A DNA stretch of 64,000 nucleotides from Rubrivivax sp. A210 (GTDB lineage: Bacteria > Pseudomonadota > Gammaproteobacteria > Burkholderiales > Burkholderiaceae_C). The stretch spans positions 38,293-102,292 of the forward strand of contig NZ_CAJGBN010000007.1 of the NCBI RefSeq assembly GCF_904426505.1, read 5' to 3'. Of the stretch, positions 39,491-48,484 are shown one piece after another (the stretch's first letter is position 1; the number at the start of each line of letters is the position of its first letter). A program made the translations under genes and the position numbers. Under the pieces are notes generated by a model. It was not told the DNA's origin. It saw only the letters and a list, made by a program, of their open reading frames with translations, and ran no database searches.

Positions 39491-40978
39491 ATGCGCAACG
39501 ACGATCCCGCCCTCTTTCCCGCCGCGGGCGGCCGCCACGACGGGCTGCCGCTGTACCGCCATTTCATCGCCAACGAATGGGTGTCCAGCAGCGCCGCGCC
39601 GCTGACGGTGGTGGCGCCCGCCACGGCCACGCCCTTCGCCTTTCTGGCCAGCGGCGGCGCGACGGAGATTGACCGCGCCGTGGCCGCGGCCCGCGCCGCG
39701 CTGGACGGCGACTGGGGCCGGCTGACGGCCACCGAGCGCGGGCGCCTGATGCTGCGCTTCTCGGCCCTGGTGCTGGAGCAGCTCGAGCGCCTGGCCTGGA
39801 TCGAGGCCCACGACACCGGCAAGCCGATCTCGCAGGCGCGCGCCGACATGCGCGCCGTCGCCCGCTACTTCGAGTTCTATGGCGGCGCGGCCGACAAGGT
39901 ACACGGCGACGTGATTCCCTATCTCAACGGCTACAACGTCAGCGTGGTGCGCGAGCCGCTGGGCGTTACCGCCCACATCACGCCCTGGAATTACCCGGCG
40001 CAGATGTTCGGCCGCACCATCGCGCCGGCACTGGCCATGGGCAATGCCGCCGTGCTGAAGCCGGCCGAAGAGGCCTGCGTCATCTGCCTGGAATTCGCTC
40101 GCCTGGCGGTAGAGGCCGGCTTCCCGCCCGGCGCGCTGAACATCGTCACCGGGCTGGGCGAGCAGGCCGGCGCGGCGCTGTCCCGCCATGCTGGCATCAA
40201 CTTCGTCTCCTTCACCGGCTCGCCCGAGGTTGGCCGCCTGGTGCAGGAGGCTGCGGCCCTCCACCATGTGCCGGTGGTGCTGGAACTGGGCGGCAAGTCG
40301 CCCCAGGTGGTATTTGCCGATGCCGACCTGCAAGCGGCGGCCACGACCGTGTGCAAGGCCATCACGCAGAACGCCGGCCAGACCTGCTCGGCCGGCAGCC
40401 GCGTGGTCGTCGAGCGCGCCATCTTCGAGCCCTTCATGGCGATGGTGGCGCAGCGCTTCAGTGAACTGCGCATAGGCCGGCCCGAGGACGACGCCGATCT
40501 CGGGCCGGTGATCAACCAGGTGCAGCAGCAGCGCATCCTGGCCTTCATAGCCAACGCCCGGAAAGACGGCGTGCCGGTGCTGGCCCAGGCGCGCCCGGCC
40601 GCTGACCTGGCGCAGGGCTATTTCGTGCCGCCCACGGTCTTCGGGCCGGTGGACATCACCAACCCGGTGGCCTGCCAGGAGATCTTCGGCCCCGTGCTCG
40701 CGGCCCAGGTCTTCGACACCGAGGACGAGGCCATCGCCATTGCCAACGGCACGGAGTTCGGCCTTGTGGCCGGGGTCTGGACGCGCGACGGCGCGCGCCA
40801 GCAGCGCCTGGCCAAGCGCATCGTCTCGGGCCAGGTCTTCATCAACTGCTACGGCGCTGGTGGCGGCGTCGAGCTGCCCTTCGGCGGCACCAAGCGCAGC
40901 GGCCACGGCCGCGAGAAGGGCTTGATGGCGCTCGAGGAAATGAGCACCACCAAGACCGTCGTCAACTTCCACGGTTGA
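39491..40978 (+). CDS. NAD(P)-dependent aldehyde dehydrogenase
   Basis: The 495-residue enzyme has the NAD-binding NYPAQMFGRTIAPALAMGN segment, FTGSPEVGR, the catalytic Glu265 in LELGGKSPQ and the nucleophile Cys299 in GQTCSAGSR. EIFGPVLAAQVF and LPFGGTKRSGHGREKG are conserved. The sequence groups with betaine-aldehyde- and vanillin-type ALDHs. It would oxidise an aldehyde to its acid. The neighbouring SDR would make the aldehyde from an alcohol and the CoA-transferase would activate the acid. Substrate is not readable. Confidence 0.92.
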   Translation: MRNDDPALFPAAGGRHDGLPLYRHFIANEWVSSSAAPLTVVAPATATPFAFLASGGATEIDRAVAAARAALDGDWGRLTATERGRLMLRFSALVLEQLERLAWIEAHDTGKPISQARADMRAVARYFEFYGGAADKVHGDVIPYLNGYNVSVVREPLGVTAHITPWNYPAQMFGRTIAPALAMGNAAVLKPAEEACVICLEFARLAVEAGFPPGALNIVTGLGEQAGAALSRHAGINFVSFTGSPEVGRLVQEAAALHHVPVVLELGGKSPQVVFADADLQAAATTVCKAITQNAGQTCSAGSRVVVERAIFEPFMAMVAQRFSELRIGRPEDDADLGPVINQVQQQRILAFIANARKDGVPVLAQARPAADLAQGYFVPPTVFGPVDITNPVACQEIFGPVLAAQVFDTEDEAIAIANGTEFGLVAGVWTRDGARQQRLAKRIVSGQVFINCYGAGGGVELPFGGTKRSGHGREKGLMALEEMSTTKTVVNFHG

Positions 40979-41025
40979 AGCGCTCGCGCCCTTCCAGCCC
41001 TCTGCCACATCACAAGGAAATCACC

Positions 41026-41778
41026 ATGAACCAGCTCGAAGGCAAGATCGCCATCGTCACCGGCGGCGCCGCCGGCTTCGGCGAGGGCATCACCCGCGTC
41101 TACGTGCGCGAAGGCGCCCGCGTCGTCATCGCCGATCTCGATGGGGCCAAGGGCCAGGCCCTGGCGGCCGAACTGGGCGAGCGCGCGCTGTTCGTCCGCT
41201 GCGATGTCTCCAGCCGGCCCGACATCGACGCGCTGGTCGCCGCCTGCGTGGCCGGCTTCGGCGTGCCCGACATCGTGGTCAACAACGCCGGCACGACGCA
41301 CAACAACCAGCCCATGCTCAACGTCGACGAAGCGACCTTCGACCGCATGTTCGCGGTGAACGTGAAGTCCATCTTCCACATGGCCCATGCGGTGGTGCCG
41401 CTGATGCGAAAGCAGAAGAAAGGCGTCATCCTCAACGTCGGCTCGACGGCCGGCATACGGCCGCGGCCCGGCCTCACCTGGTACAACGGCAGCAAGGGCG
41501 CGGTGAACCTGCTGTCCAAGTCCATGGCCGTGGAACTCGGGCCCGACGGCATCCGCGTCAACGCCATCTGCCCGGTGATGGGCGAGACGGCGCTGCTCGA
41601 AAAGTTCATGGGCGTGCCCGACACGCCGGAGAACCGCGTGCGCTTCCTGGCAACCATCCCGCTGGGCCGCCTGTGCAGGCCATCTGACGTGGCCAACGCG
41701 GCGCTTTACCTCGCCAGCGACGCGGCCGAATTCATCAGCGGCGTCGAGTTCCCCGTGGACGGCGCGCGCACGGTCTGA
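41026..41778 (+). CDS. SDR family oxidoreductase
   Basis: The 250-residue enzyme is a classical short-chain dehydrogenase. It has TGGAAGFGEG for the cofactor, VVNNAGT, and catalytic Ser140, Tyr153 and Lys157 (YNGSK). The Asp37 in IADLDG after strand two favours NAD over NADP. It would oxidise a hydroxy or alcohol group of the imported substrate. A GGAA ribosome-binding site is at 41015. The spacing to the ALDH gene is 47 bases. Confidence 0.92.
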   Translation: MNQLEGKIAIVTGGAAGFGEGITRVYVREGARVVIADLDGAKGQALAAELGERALFVRCDVSSRPDIDALVAACVAGFGVPDIVVNNAGTTHNNQPMLNVDEATFDRMFAVNVKSIFHMAHAVVPLMRKQKKGVILNVGSTAGIRPRPGLTWYNGSKGAVNLLSKSMAVELGPDGIRVNAICPVMGETALLEKFMGVPDTPENRVRFLATIPLGRLCRPSDVANAALYLASDAAEFISGVEFPVDGARTV

Positions 41779-41812
41779 GCCGCCGCCACCCGCACGCCAG
41801 GCTCCGTCTCCC

Positions 41813-42949
41813 ATGACCACCAAACCCTTGCAAGGCCTCGTCGTCGTCGCGCTCGAGCAGGCGGTGGCCGCGCCCTATTGTTCGAGCCGCCTGGCCGATG
41901 CCGGTGCGCGGGTGATCAAGATCGAAAGGCCCGAGGGCGACTTCGCCCGCGGCTACGACAAGGCCGTGTACGGCGAGTCGTCCTACTTCGTCTGGATCAA
42001 CCGCGGCAAGGAGTCGGTGGCCCTCGATCTGCGCCAGGACCAGGCCAAGGCCACGCTGGCCGAGCTGATCGCCGGCGCCGATGTCTTCATCCAGAACCTG
42101 GCGCCGGGCGCGGCCGAGCGGCTGGGCTTCGGCTCCGCCAGCCTGCGTGCGCAGCACCGGCGGCTGATCACCTGCGACATCTCGGGCTATGGCGAAAGCG
42201 GGCCGCTGCAGAACCTGAAGGCCTACGACCTGCTGGTGCAGGCCGAGAGCGGCCTGGTGGCGGTGAGCGGCGCGCCCGGCCCCTGGGGCCGCATAGGGGT
42301 GTCGATCTGCGACATCACGGCCGGCATGAATGCGCTCATCGGCATCCAGCAGGCCCTGCTGCAGCGCGCGCACACCGGCAGTGGCAGCGGCATCAAGGTC
42401 TCGCTGTTCGACTCGGCTGCCGAGCTGATGGCCGTGCCCTACCTGCAGGCCCGCTACGGTGCCGGTGCGCCCGACCGCGTGGGCCTCAAGCACCCCAGCA
42501 TCGCGCCCTATGGTGCCTTCACCTGCTCCGACGGGCGCGAAGTCGTGCTTTCGATCCAGAACGAACGCGAGTGGGTCAGCTTCTGCGCCACGGTGCTGCA
42601 GCAGCCCGATCTCGCCACCGATCCGCGCTTCGACGGCAACAGCCATCGCACGGCGCATCGCGACGAACTCGAGGCGCGCGTCCAGGCGGTATTTTCCGGC
42701 CTGACCTATGCCCAGGCGGTCGACCGCCTGACCGAAGCGCAGACCGCCTACGGCGCCATCAATTCGGTACACGACCTGATCCAGCATCCGCAGCTGCGGA
42801 CGCGCGAGATGGTGGTCAACGGCCAGGCCGTGCAGGTGCCGGCGCCGCCCTATGTCACCGAGTGGGACGAGGCCGGCTTTGCGCCGCTGCCGGCCATCGA
42901 CCAGCACGGCGCCTTGCCCAGGGCCGTGGAGCGGGCGCCCACGCCGTAG
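41813..42949 (+). CDS. Family III CoA-transferase (CaiB/BaiF)
   Basis: The 378-residue protein has CaiB/BaiF features: LVVVALEQAVAAPYCSSRLADAGA, KIERPEGDFARGYD, YFVWINRGKESVALDLR and the catalytic region KAYDLLVQAESGL, where the Asp is expected to form a CoA ester. ISGYGESGPL is also typical. It moves CoA between carboxylic acids in the cytoplasm and could activate the acid formed by ALDH or catalyse an epimerisation like alpha-methylacyl-CoA racemase. It ends the operon that began with the solute-binding protein. Confidence 0.9.
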   Translation: MTTKPLQGLVVVALEQAVAAPYCSSRLADAGARVIKIERPEGDFARGYDKAVYGESSYFVWINRGKESVALDLRQDQAKATLAELIAGADVFIQNLAPGAAERLGFGSASLRAQHRRLITCDISGYGESGPLQNLKAYDLLVQAESGLVAVSGAPGPWGRIGVSICDITAGMNALIGIQQALLQRAHTGSGSGIKVSLFDSAAELMAVPYLQARYGAGAPDRVGLKHPSIAPYGAFTCSDGREVVLSIQNEREWVSFCATVLQQPDLATDPRFDGNSHRTAHRDELEARVQAVFSGLTYAQAVDRLTEAQTAYGAINSVHDLIQHPQLRTREMVVNGQAVQVPAPPYVTEWDEAGFAPLPAIDQHGALPRAVERAPTP

Positions 42950-42967
42950 GGCATGGGGCGGCCTTGC

Positions 42968-45307
42968 TCAGGCGAGGCCCCACCAGGACGGCAGCAGTGC
43001 GACGACATCGCCGCGCCGGTAGCGGTCGTCCAGCAGCCAGAGCCAGCCGCGGTCCTCGGGCGTCCTGAGCACGCGGCCGGCCGCCTGCACCACGCGCTGC
43101 AGCGCCGGTACCAGATCGGCATAGCCGTGGTCATCGCCAAAGAGCCTGGTCAGCCGCGCCTGGATGTGGTCCTGCGCCACCGACACCGGCGGCAAGCCCA
43201 GGGTGGCGATGAAGGCGCCGATGAGCAGCGAGCCCGGCAGGTCCACGCCCTCGGCGAACACCCCACCCAGCACCGCAAAGCCGATGCCGCGGCCCTGGGG
43301 CGCGAAGCGCGCCAGGAAGTCGCTGCGCGCCGCGGCATTCATGCTGCGTTGCTGCCGCCACTGCGCGATGTCGGGGCGCCGCGCCTGGAGCAGGGCGGCG
43401 GCCTTGTCCAGGTAGTCGAAGCTGCTGAAGAAGGCGAGGTAGTTGCCCGGGTGGGCGTCGTACTGCTGCGCGATCACGGCCACCAGGCGCGCCAGCGAGC
43501 GCTCGCGGTGGGCATAACGCGTCGAGACGCCGGCGGCCACGCGCACCACCAGGTGCTCGGGCGCAAAGGCCGGCGGCACATCGATCCAGGCCGTGTGCTC
43601 GGGCAGGCCCAGAAGATTGATGCTGTAGTCGGGCGGCGACAACGTGGCCGAGAACAGCGTGATGCTGTGCAAGGCCTTGAAGCGCGGGCGCAGAAAGGGG
43701 GCGGGCGCGACATTGCGCAGGCACAGCACGGCGTCGCTGGCGGCGGCAACCGGCACGCCCGCATCCTCGATGCCGTCTTCGCTGCTGCCCTGCGTGCCCA
43801 GCAAGGCCTGCACCTCGAACAGCGTGTGCTCGCCCAGCGCATCCACCAGCTTCAGCCAGCGCTGGAGCTCGAAGTGGAAATCCAGCAGCGGCCCCATGGC
43901 GAGCGGCTGGCGGTGGAAGTGCTCGGCCAGGGCGCCGGCCGCTGCCTGCAACGCCTGCACCCAGGCCTCGGGCGCGTCGTCCAGCACCGCATAGGGCGCG
44001 GCGGTGTCGGCGGCCACTTCTTCGGTGGCCTGCACCAGGGCGTCGAGGGCGGCGCGCAGGGCGGCCGGTGCGGCATGCGCGGCGGCGCGGATCCGGGCCA
44101 GGCCCAGCTCGGCGCTGTACATGCGCCGTGCGCGCTCGACCAGGTTGTGCGCCTCGTCCACCAGCACTGCCAGCTTCCAGTCCAGCGCCTGCATCAGGCC
44201 CCAGAGCAGGCCCTGGCCGTCAAACAGATGGTGGACATCGCCCACCAGCACATCGGCCCAGCGCAGCAGTTCCTGGCCCAGGTAGTAGGGGCACAGGCCG
44301 TGGCGCAGCGCGATGCGGCGCTGGGCCGCGGCGTCCAGCCAGCCCAGCGCCACGGCCTCGGCACGCGCGGCGGGCAGGCGGTCGTAGAAGCCCCGCGCCA
44401 GCGGGCAGGCGTCGCCGTGGCAGGCCTTGTCGGGGTGCTCGCAGGCCTGTTCCTTGGCCACCATGGCCAGCACGCGCAGCGCTTGGCCGGCCGTGCCGCT
44501 GCGCAATGCGTCCAATGCCTCCAGCGCCGTGATGCGCCCCGTGCCCTTGCAGGTGAGGTAGGCGATCTTGTCCACGCCCTGGCCCGGCATCGCGCGCAGC
44601 AGCGGAAACAGCGTGCCCACGGTCTTGCCGATGCCGGTGGGTGCCTGGGCCAGCAGGCTGCGGCCGCTGGCGGCCGTGCGGTAGACCGCCTCGGCCAGGC
44701 TGCGCTGGCCGGCGCGGAAGGCCGGCTGCGGAAAGGCCAGCGCCTGCAGCGCCGCGTCGCGCGCCGCGCGGTGGCCGGCCTCCTGCCGCGCCCAGGCCAG
44801 GAAGGCGCCACAGCGCTGTTCGAACACCTCTTCCAGCTCGGCCGCGCCGAAAAGCTGGTGCAGTTCCACCTCGGCCTGGCTGGCGACGTCGAAGTACACC
44901 AGGGCCAGGGCCAGCTCGGCCAGGCCGCGCGCGCGGCAGAACAGCGCGCCATAGGTCTGCAGCTGGGCCCAGTGCAGCTGGCGGCGGTTCTCGGGGATAT
45001 CGTCCGGGTGGCCGCGGATGGTCTTGATCTCTTCCAGGCAGCGCCGCCGCGGGTCGTAGCCGTCGGCACGGCCGCGCACGCGCAGCGGGCCCTGCGTGCC
45101 TTCGAGCGCGATCTCGGTCTCGTAGTCTTCGCCGCGGCGCTGCGCCACCAGGCCCTGGCCCATCAGCCCTTCTAGGGCCGTCGCCGAGGGCGTGAAGCGG
45201 CGGTCCAGGTCGCCGCGCTTGGCGGTGAACTCGCAGAGCTCGCGCACCGACACCGTCCAGGTCCAGCCCGCGGCATGGGCGGTGGCGGCTTCGGCAAAGG
45301 GCGGCAC
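42968..45307 (-). CDS. DinG-like ATP-dependent helicase with PD-(D/E)XK-like N-terminus
   Basis: The 779-residue protein starts with GTG at 45307, and no ATG in frame fits better. Residues 60-110 hold GRADGYDPRRRCLEEIKT, a PD-(D/E)XK-like nuclease core. The helicase part has Walker A TGIGKT, a DEAH box (VDEAHNL) and a Cys-rich stretch ACEHPDKACHGDACP that would ligate a 4Fe-4S cluster, as in XPD/DinG. LFSATLSPPDY and AAGRVLRTPEDRGW complete motifs V-VI. It probably unwinds and trims DNA in repair. The upstream Bug gene is 12 bases away on the same strand. The nuclease domain lacks experimental precedent that I can name for this exact arrangement. Confidence 0.85.
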   Translation of the reverse strand: MPPFAEAATAHAAGWTWTVSVRELCEFTAKRGDLDRRFTPSATALEGLMGQGLVAQRRGEDYETEIALEGTQGPLRVRGRADGYDPRRRCLEEIKTIRGHPDDIPENRRQLHWAQLQTYGALFCRARGLAELALALVYFDVASQAEVELHQLFGAAELEEVFEQRCGAFLAWARQEAGHRAARDAALQALAFPQPAFRAGQRSLAEAVYRTAASGRSLLAQAPTGIGKTVGTLFPLLRAMPGQGVDKIAYLTCKGTGRITALEALDALRSGTAGQALRVLAMVAKEQACEHPDKACHGDACPLARGFYDRLPAARAEAVALGWLDAAAQRRIALRHGLCPYYLGQELLRWADVLVGDVHHLFDGQGLLWGLMQALDWKLAVLVDEAHNLVERARRMYSAELGLARIRAAAHAAPAALRAALDALVQATEEVAADTAAPYAVLDDAPEAWVQALQAAAGALAEHFHRQPLAMGPLLDFHFELQRWLKLVDALGEHTLFEVQALLGTQGSSEDGIEDAGVPVAAASDAVLCLRNVAPAPFLRPRFKALHSITLFSATLSPPDYSINLLGLPEHTAWIDVPPAFAPEHLVVRVAAGVSTRYAHRERSLARLVAVIAQQYDAHPGNYLAFFSSFDYLDKAAALLQARRPDIAQWRQQRSMNAAARSDFLARFAPQGRGIGFAVLGGVFAEGVDLPGSLLIGAFIATLGLPPVSVAQDHIQARLTRLFGDDHGYADLVPALQRVVQAAGRVLRTPEDRGWLWLLDDRYRRGDVVALLPSWWGLA

Positions 45308-45319
45308 GGCCGCCAGTCC

Positions 45320-46300
45320 TCACTCGCCCTTGATGCTGGCGCGCTGGATCACGGCCTTCCAGCTCTCGTACTCGTCGCGGTAGGTCTTGGCGAACTGCTC
45401 CGGCGTGCCGCCCACGGTGTCGGCGCCCAGCTTTTCCAGGCGCTCGACGAAGTCCGGCGCGCTGGCGATGGCGTTGAGCTCGCGGTTCAGGCGCTGCACC
45501 AGCTCGGGCGCCAGGCCCGGTGGCGCGAACAAGCCGAACCAGTTGCTGAAGGCCATGCCCGGCACGCCCAGCTCGGCGAAGCTGGGCACATGGGGCAGCG
45601 AACTGGAACGCTTCGCGCCAGTGACGGCCAGCGCGCGCACCTTGCCGTCGCGGATGTGCGACTGCGCCGAGACGATGCTGTCCATCAGAAAGGTGATCTG
45701 GCCGGCGATCAGGTCGGTCAGCACCAGGCCCGTGCCGCGGTAGGGGATGTGTACGACGAACAGGCCGCCGGCACGCCACTTGAACATCTCGGCCGACAGG
45801 TGCGGGTAGGTGCCAATGCCGCTGCTGCCGAAGTTGTACTTGCCGGGGTTCTTCTTGAGCAGGGCGATCAGGTCCAGCGCCGAGCCGGCCGGGAAGCCCT
45901 GGCCCACGACCAGCACGCTGGGCGCGTTGGCGATGTGGCCCAGCGGCGTGAAGTCCTTGAAGGCGTCATAGGGCATCTTGGCGTTGAGTGCCGGGCCGAT
46001 GCTGTGGGTGCTGCTGGTGCTCATCAGCAGCGTGTAGCCGTCGGGCGCGGCCTTGGCCGCGATGTCGGCGCCTATGCTGCCGCCGGCCCCGGGCTTGTTG
46101 TCCACCACCACCTGCTGGCCGAGAGCGGCCGAGAGCTTTTGCGCCACGGCGCGGCCGATGATGTCGGTGGCGCCGCCGGCCGGGAAGGGGATCACCAGCC
46201 GTATCGGCCTGGCCGGCCAGGCCTGGGCCGCTGCCGTGAGGGGCAGCAGCAGGGCGGCGGGCAGGAGGGCGGCCAGGGCGCAGGCAAGGCGTCTTTTCAT
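45320..46300 (-). CDS. Bug-family (tripartite tricarboxylate transport) solute-binding protein
   Basis: The 326-residue periplasmic protein has a 26-residue signal peptide ending AQA. It carries Bug features PIRLVIPFPAGGATDIIGR, VVVDNKPGAGGSIGAD, and YRGTGLVLTDLIAGQI. The ATG at 46300 is preferred over a start 144 bases upstream that would precede the signal peptide. Bug proteins bind carboxylates for TctAB-type transporters but most are orphans, as here, where no tctA or tctB is near. It lies upstream of the helicase gene. Confidence 0.92.
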   Translation of the reverse strand: MKRRLACALAALLPAALLLPLTAAAQAWPARPIRLVIPFPAGGATDIIGRAVAQKLSAALGQQVVVDNKPGAGGSIGADIAAKAAPDGYTLLMSTSSTHSIGPALNAKMPYDAFKDFTPLGHIANAPSVLVVGQGFPAGSALDLIALLKKNPGKYNFGSSGIGTYPHLSAEMFKWRAGGLFVVHIPYRGTGLVLTDLIAGQITFLMDSIVSAQSHIRDGKVRALAVTGAKRSSSLPHVPSFAELGVPGMAFSNWFGLFAPPGLAPELVQRLNRELNAIASAPDFVERLEKLGADTVGGTPEQFAKTYRDEYESWKAVIQRASIKGE

Positions 46301-46539
46301 GGGGCTTGAAGGGCTTGCTCCCCGCGGCGCGGGGTTGTGCGCCGAGGATAACAAGCGGCCTGCCAACCAGCGCCCCGCTGCCGCATCGGATCGGTGCCGC
46401 AACCATTCGGTCGATCTGCGCGACCCTTGCGGCACGCGCGCCAACCGCTCGTCTCAGCGGACTGTCGCAACGGAGCCGCCGCGACGAAAGTGCAGCCATC
46501 GAAGACATCCCGTCGTCGATGCACCCCAAGGAAGCCTTC

Positions 46540-46710
46540 ATGAACACCACCGCCACCGCCAACCCCTGCAACTGCACCAACTGTCCGGGCGCCGCCTGCA
46601 ACTGCGGCTGCCAGCAGCCCGCAGCGCAACAGGCCTGCGCTTGCAGCCCCCAGTGCCCATGCGGCTCGCAGTGCCAGTGCGGCACGGCCTGCGCCTGCGC
46701 CAGGGCCTGA
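46540..46710 (+). CDS. Cysteine-rich metallothionein-like peptide
   Basis: This 56-residue peptide has 14 Cys in CxC and CxxC spacings (for instance PCNCTNC, CNCGC, CACSPQCPCG, CQCG, CACA), plus Gln, Asn and Ala. AAGGA at 46528 supports the ATG at 46540 over an ATG seven codons earlier. The Cys pattern is typical of metal thiolate clusters. I cannot place it in a described bacterial metallothionein family. It would bind Zn, Cu or Cd in the cytoplasm. No signal peptide is visible. The next gene, 109 bases later, is a DUF2938-like membrane protein. Confidence 0.68.
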   Translation: MNTTATANPCNCTNCPGAACNCGCQQPAAQQACACSPQCPCGSQCQCGTACACARA

Positions 46711-46819
46711 AGCGCCAACGCGCAAGGCCTGCATCGGCGCCGACGGCTCGCAAGCCGCCGACGCCGCATCCGCAGCCTCAGGCGATTGCAGCTCCACCCA
46801 ACATTCCCGGAGATCACCG

Positions 46820-47332
46820 ATGAACACCTGGCTCCTGGCCTTTCTCGGCGGCATCGTCGGTGCCGCGCTGATGGACCTCGCCGAAACGGCCGCGGCCCGC
46901 TTCGGCATCACCAGCGGCGTGAATGTCGCCCTCGTGGGCCGCTGGGCCCTGGGCCTCACGCGCGGCCGGCTGGCCCACGCCGACATCAGCCACTCGCGCC
47001 CGCTGCCGGGTGAGGTGCGTGCGGGCTGGGTCTTCCACTTCCTCGTCGGTGGCGGATGCGTGGCGCTGGCCTACCCGGCCCTGCTGCTGGCCACGGGCCT
47101 GGGCGCCCATGCCCACCATCTTTCTCACCCAGCGCTCTTCCACCTTCCGGGCGGCCTGTTCTTCGGCGCGGCCACCTCGCTGCTGCCCTGGTTGCTGTTG
47201 CTGCCGGCCTTCGGCTGGGGCTGGTTCGGGCGGCGCGGGCCGCAGGGCGCCCATGCCTTGCTGGCGAGCACGCTCTCGCACATCCCCTACGGCCTTGGGG
47301 TCGGCGCCGTGATGGCGCTGGGCTCGCTCTAG
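46820..47332 (+). CDS. DUF2938-like membrane protein
   Basis: The 170-residue protein has four predicted helices. GGIVGAALMDLAETAAARFGIT and the loop HSRPLPGEVRAGWVFHFLVG match the DUF2938 pattern, and LHHLSHP-type histidines (AHAHHLSHPALFH) lie in the periplasmic part. Function of this family is unknown. It follows the Cys-rich peptide and precedes a LytS-type kinase, all on the same strand, so a common unit is possible; the gap to the kinase is 37 bases. Confidence 0.65.
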   Translation: MNTWLLAFLGGIVGAALMDLAETAAARFGITSGVNVALVGRWALGLTRGRLAHADISHSRPLPGEVRAGWVFHFLVGGGCVALAYPALLLATGLGAHAHHLSHPALFHLPGGLFFGAATSLLPWLLLLPAFGWGWFGRRGPQGAHALLASTLSHIPYGLGVGAVMALGSL

Positions 47333-47369
47333 AGTGGCCACGGCCTGATCGCCCTCCACCCCGCTCGCC

Positions 47370-48428
47370 ATGTCGCTTTCAACACTCCGCAGCGCCGTGC
47401 CCGCCACGCCCAGGCGCGCGCTGGCGGCCCTGGCTGCCGCCATGCTCTTCTGGGCGCTGGCGGCGACGCTGCTCTTCCTGCTGGCCCCGGGGCTGGAGAC
47501 CTGGCCGCGCCTGCTGCTGTTGGCCGAGTGCGTGGGCCTCACGATGGGGGCCTGCGTGCTGTTGCTGGCGCGCGTGCCGCGGCTGGCGCGGCTGGCGCCG
47601 GCGAGCCGCTGGCTGGTGCTGGGCCTGATCGCCATCCCGACCGGCTACTTCGTCGGCCACCAGATCGCCTTCCTGCTGCTGGGCGAGCCGATGCGCATCG
47701 TCGGGCACGACCACCTCAGCCTCGTCCCCATCGTCTTCACCGTGCTGGTGGGCGGGCTGGCGCTGCACGCCCACGCGACGCGCGAGCAACTGGCGCGCGA
47801 GGCGGCGGCGCGCGCCGAGGCCCAGCGCCTGGCCGTCGAGTCGCAGCTGCGCCTGCTGCGGGCCCAGCTCGAGCCCCACATGCTGTTCAACACCCTGGCC
47901 AATCTGCGCTCGCTGCTGCGCGAAGACACGGCGCGCGCCGAGGCCATGATCGACCAGTTGATCGTCTACCTGCGCAGCGCGCTGGCGGCCTCGCAGACCG
48001 AGGCGGTGACGCTGGGGCGGGAGTTCGCGCAGCTGCGCGCCTACCTCGACATCATGACGCTGCGCATGGGGCCGCGCCTGACATGGCAGCTCGATCTGCC
48101 GGCCGCGCTGGAGGCCGCCACCGTGCCGCCCATGCTGCTGCAGCCGCTGGTGGAGAACGCCATCAAGCACGGGCTGGAGCCCAAGATCGGCCCGGGCCGC
48201 ATCGAGGTGGTGGCGCGCGCCACGGCCGCCGGCATCGAGATCCGCGTCAGCGACAGCGGCCTGGGCTTGCCGCCGGACGAGATCGAGGCCGAGCCCAAGG
48301 CCCGCGCCAGCTACGGCCTGCAGCACATCCGCGACCGCCTGCTCGCGGTCTACGGCCCGGCGGCCCGGCTCAGCCTGGAGCGGCGCGAGCCTGCCGGCGT
48401 TTGCGCCGTGGTCTTCATTCCGCGCTGA
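47370..48428 (+). CDS. LytS/YehU-type sensor histidine kinase
   Basis: The 352-residue protein has about four N-terminal helices and a HisKA_7-type (His_kinase) domain: LRLLRAQLEPHMLFNTLANLRSLL carries the phospho-acceptor His in QLEPHMLFN. The ATPase domain includes PPMLLQPLVENAIKHGLEP, followed by SDSGLGLPP and GLQHIRDRL. This arrangement is the LytS class, always paired with a LytTR regulator, found 56 bases downstream. The signal is unknown, but the preceding Cys-rich peptide and DUF2938 gene suggest stress or metals. That link is inference. Confidence 0.9.
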   Translation: MSLSTLRSAVPATPRRALAALAAAMLFWALAATLLFLLAPGLETWPRLLLLAECVGLTMGACVLLLARVPRLARLAPASRWLVLGLIAIPTGYFVGHQIAFLLLGEPMRIVGHDHLSLVPIVFTVLVGGLALHAHATREQLAREAAARAEAQRLAVESQLRLLRAQLEPHMLFNTLANLRSLLREDTARAEAMIDQLIVYLRSALAASQTEAVTLGREFAQLRAYLDIMTLRMGPRLTWQLDLPAALEAATVPPMLLQPLVENAIKHGLEPKIGPGRIEVVARATAAGIEIRVSDSGLGLPPDEIEAEPKARASYGLQHIRDRLLAVYGPAARLSLERREPAGVCAVVFIPR

Positions 48429-48484
48429 GCCGGCGCACACTGCGCTGCTGCCGGTGCCGTCATCGCCACGTCGAGGAGACCCGC

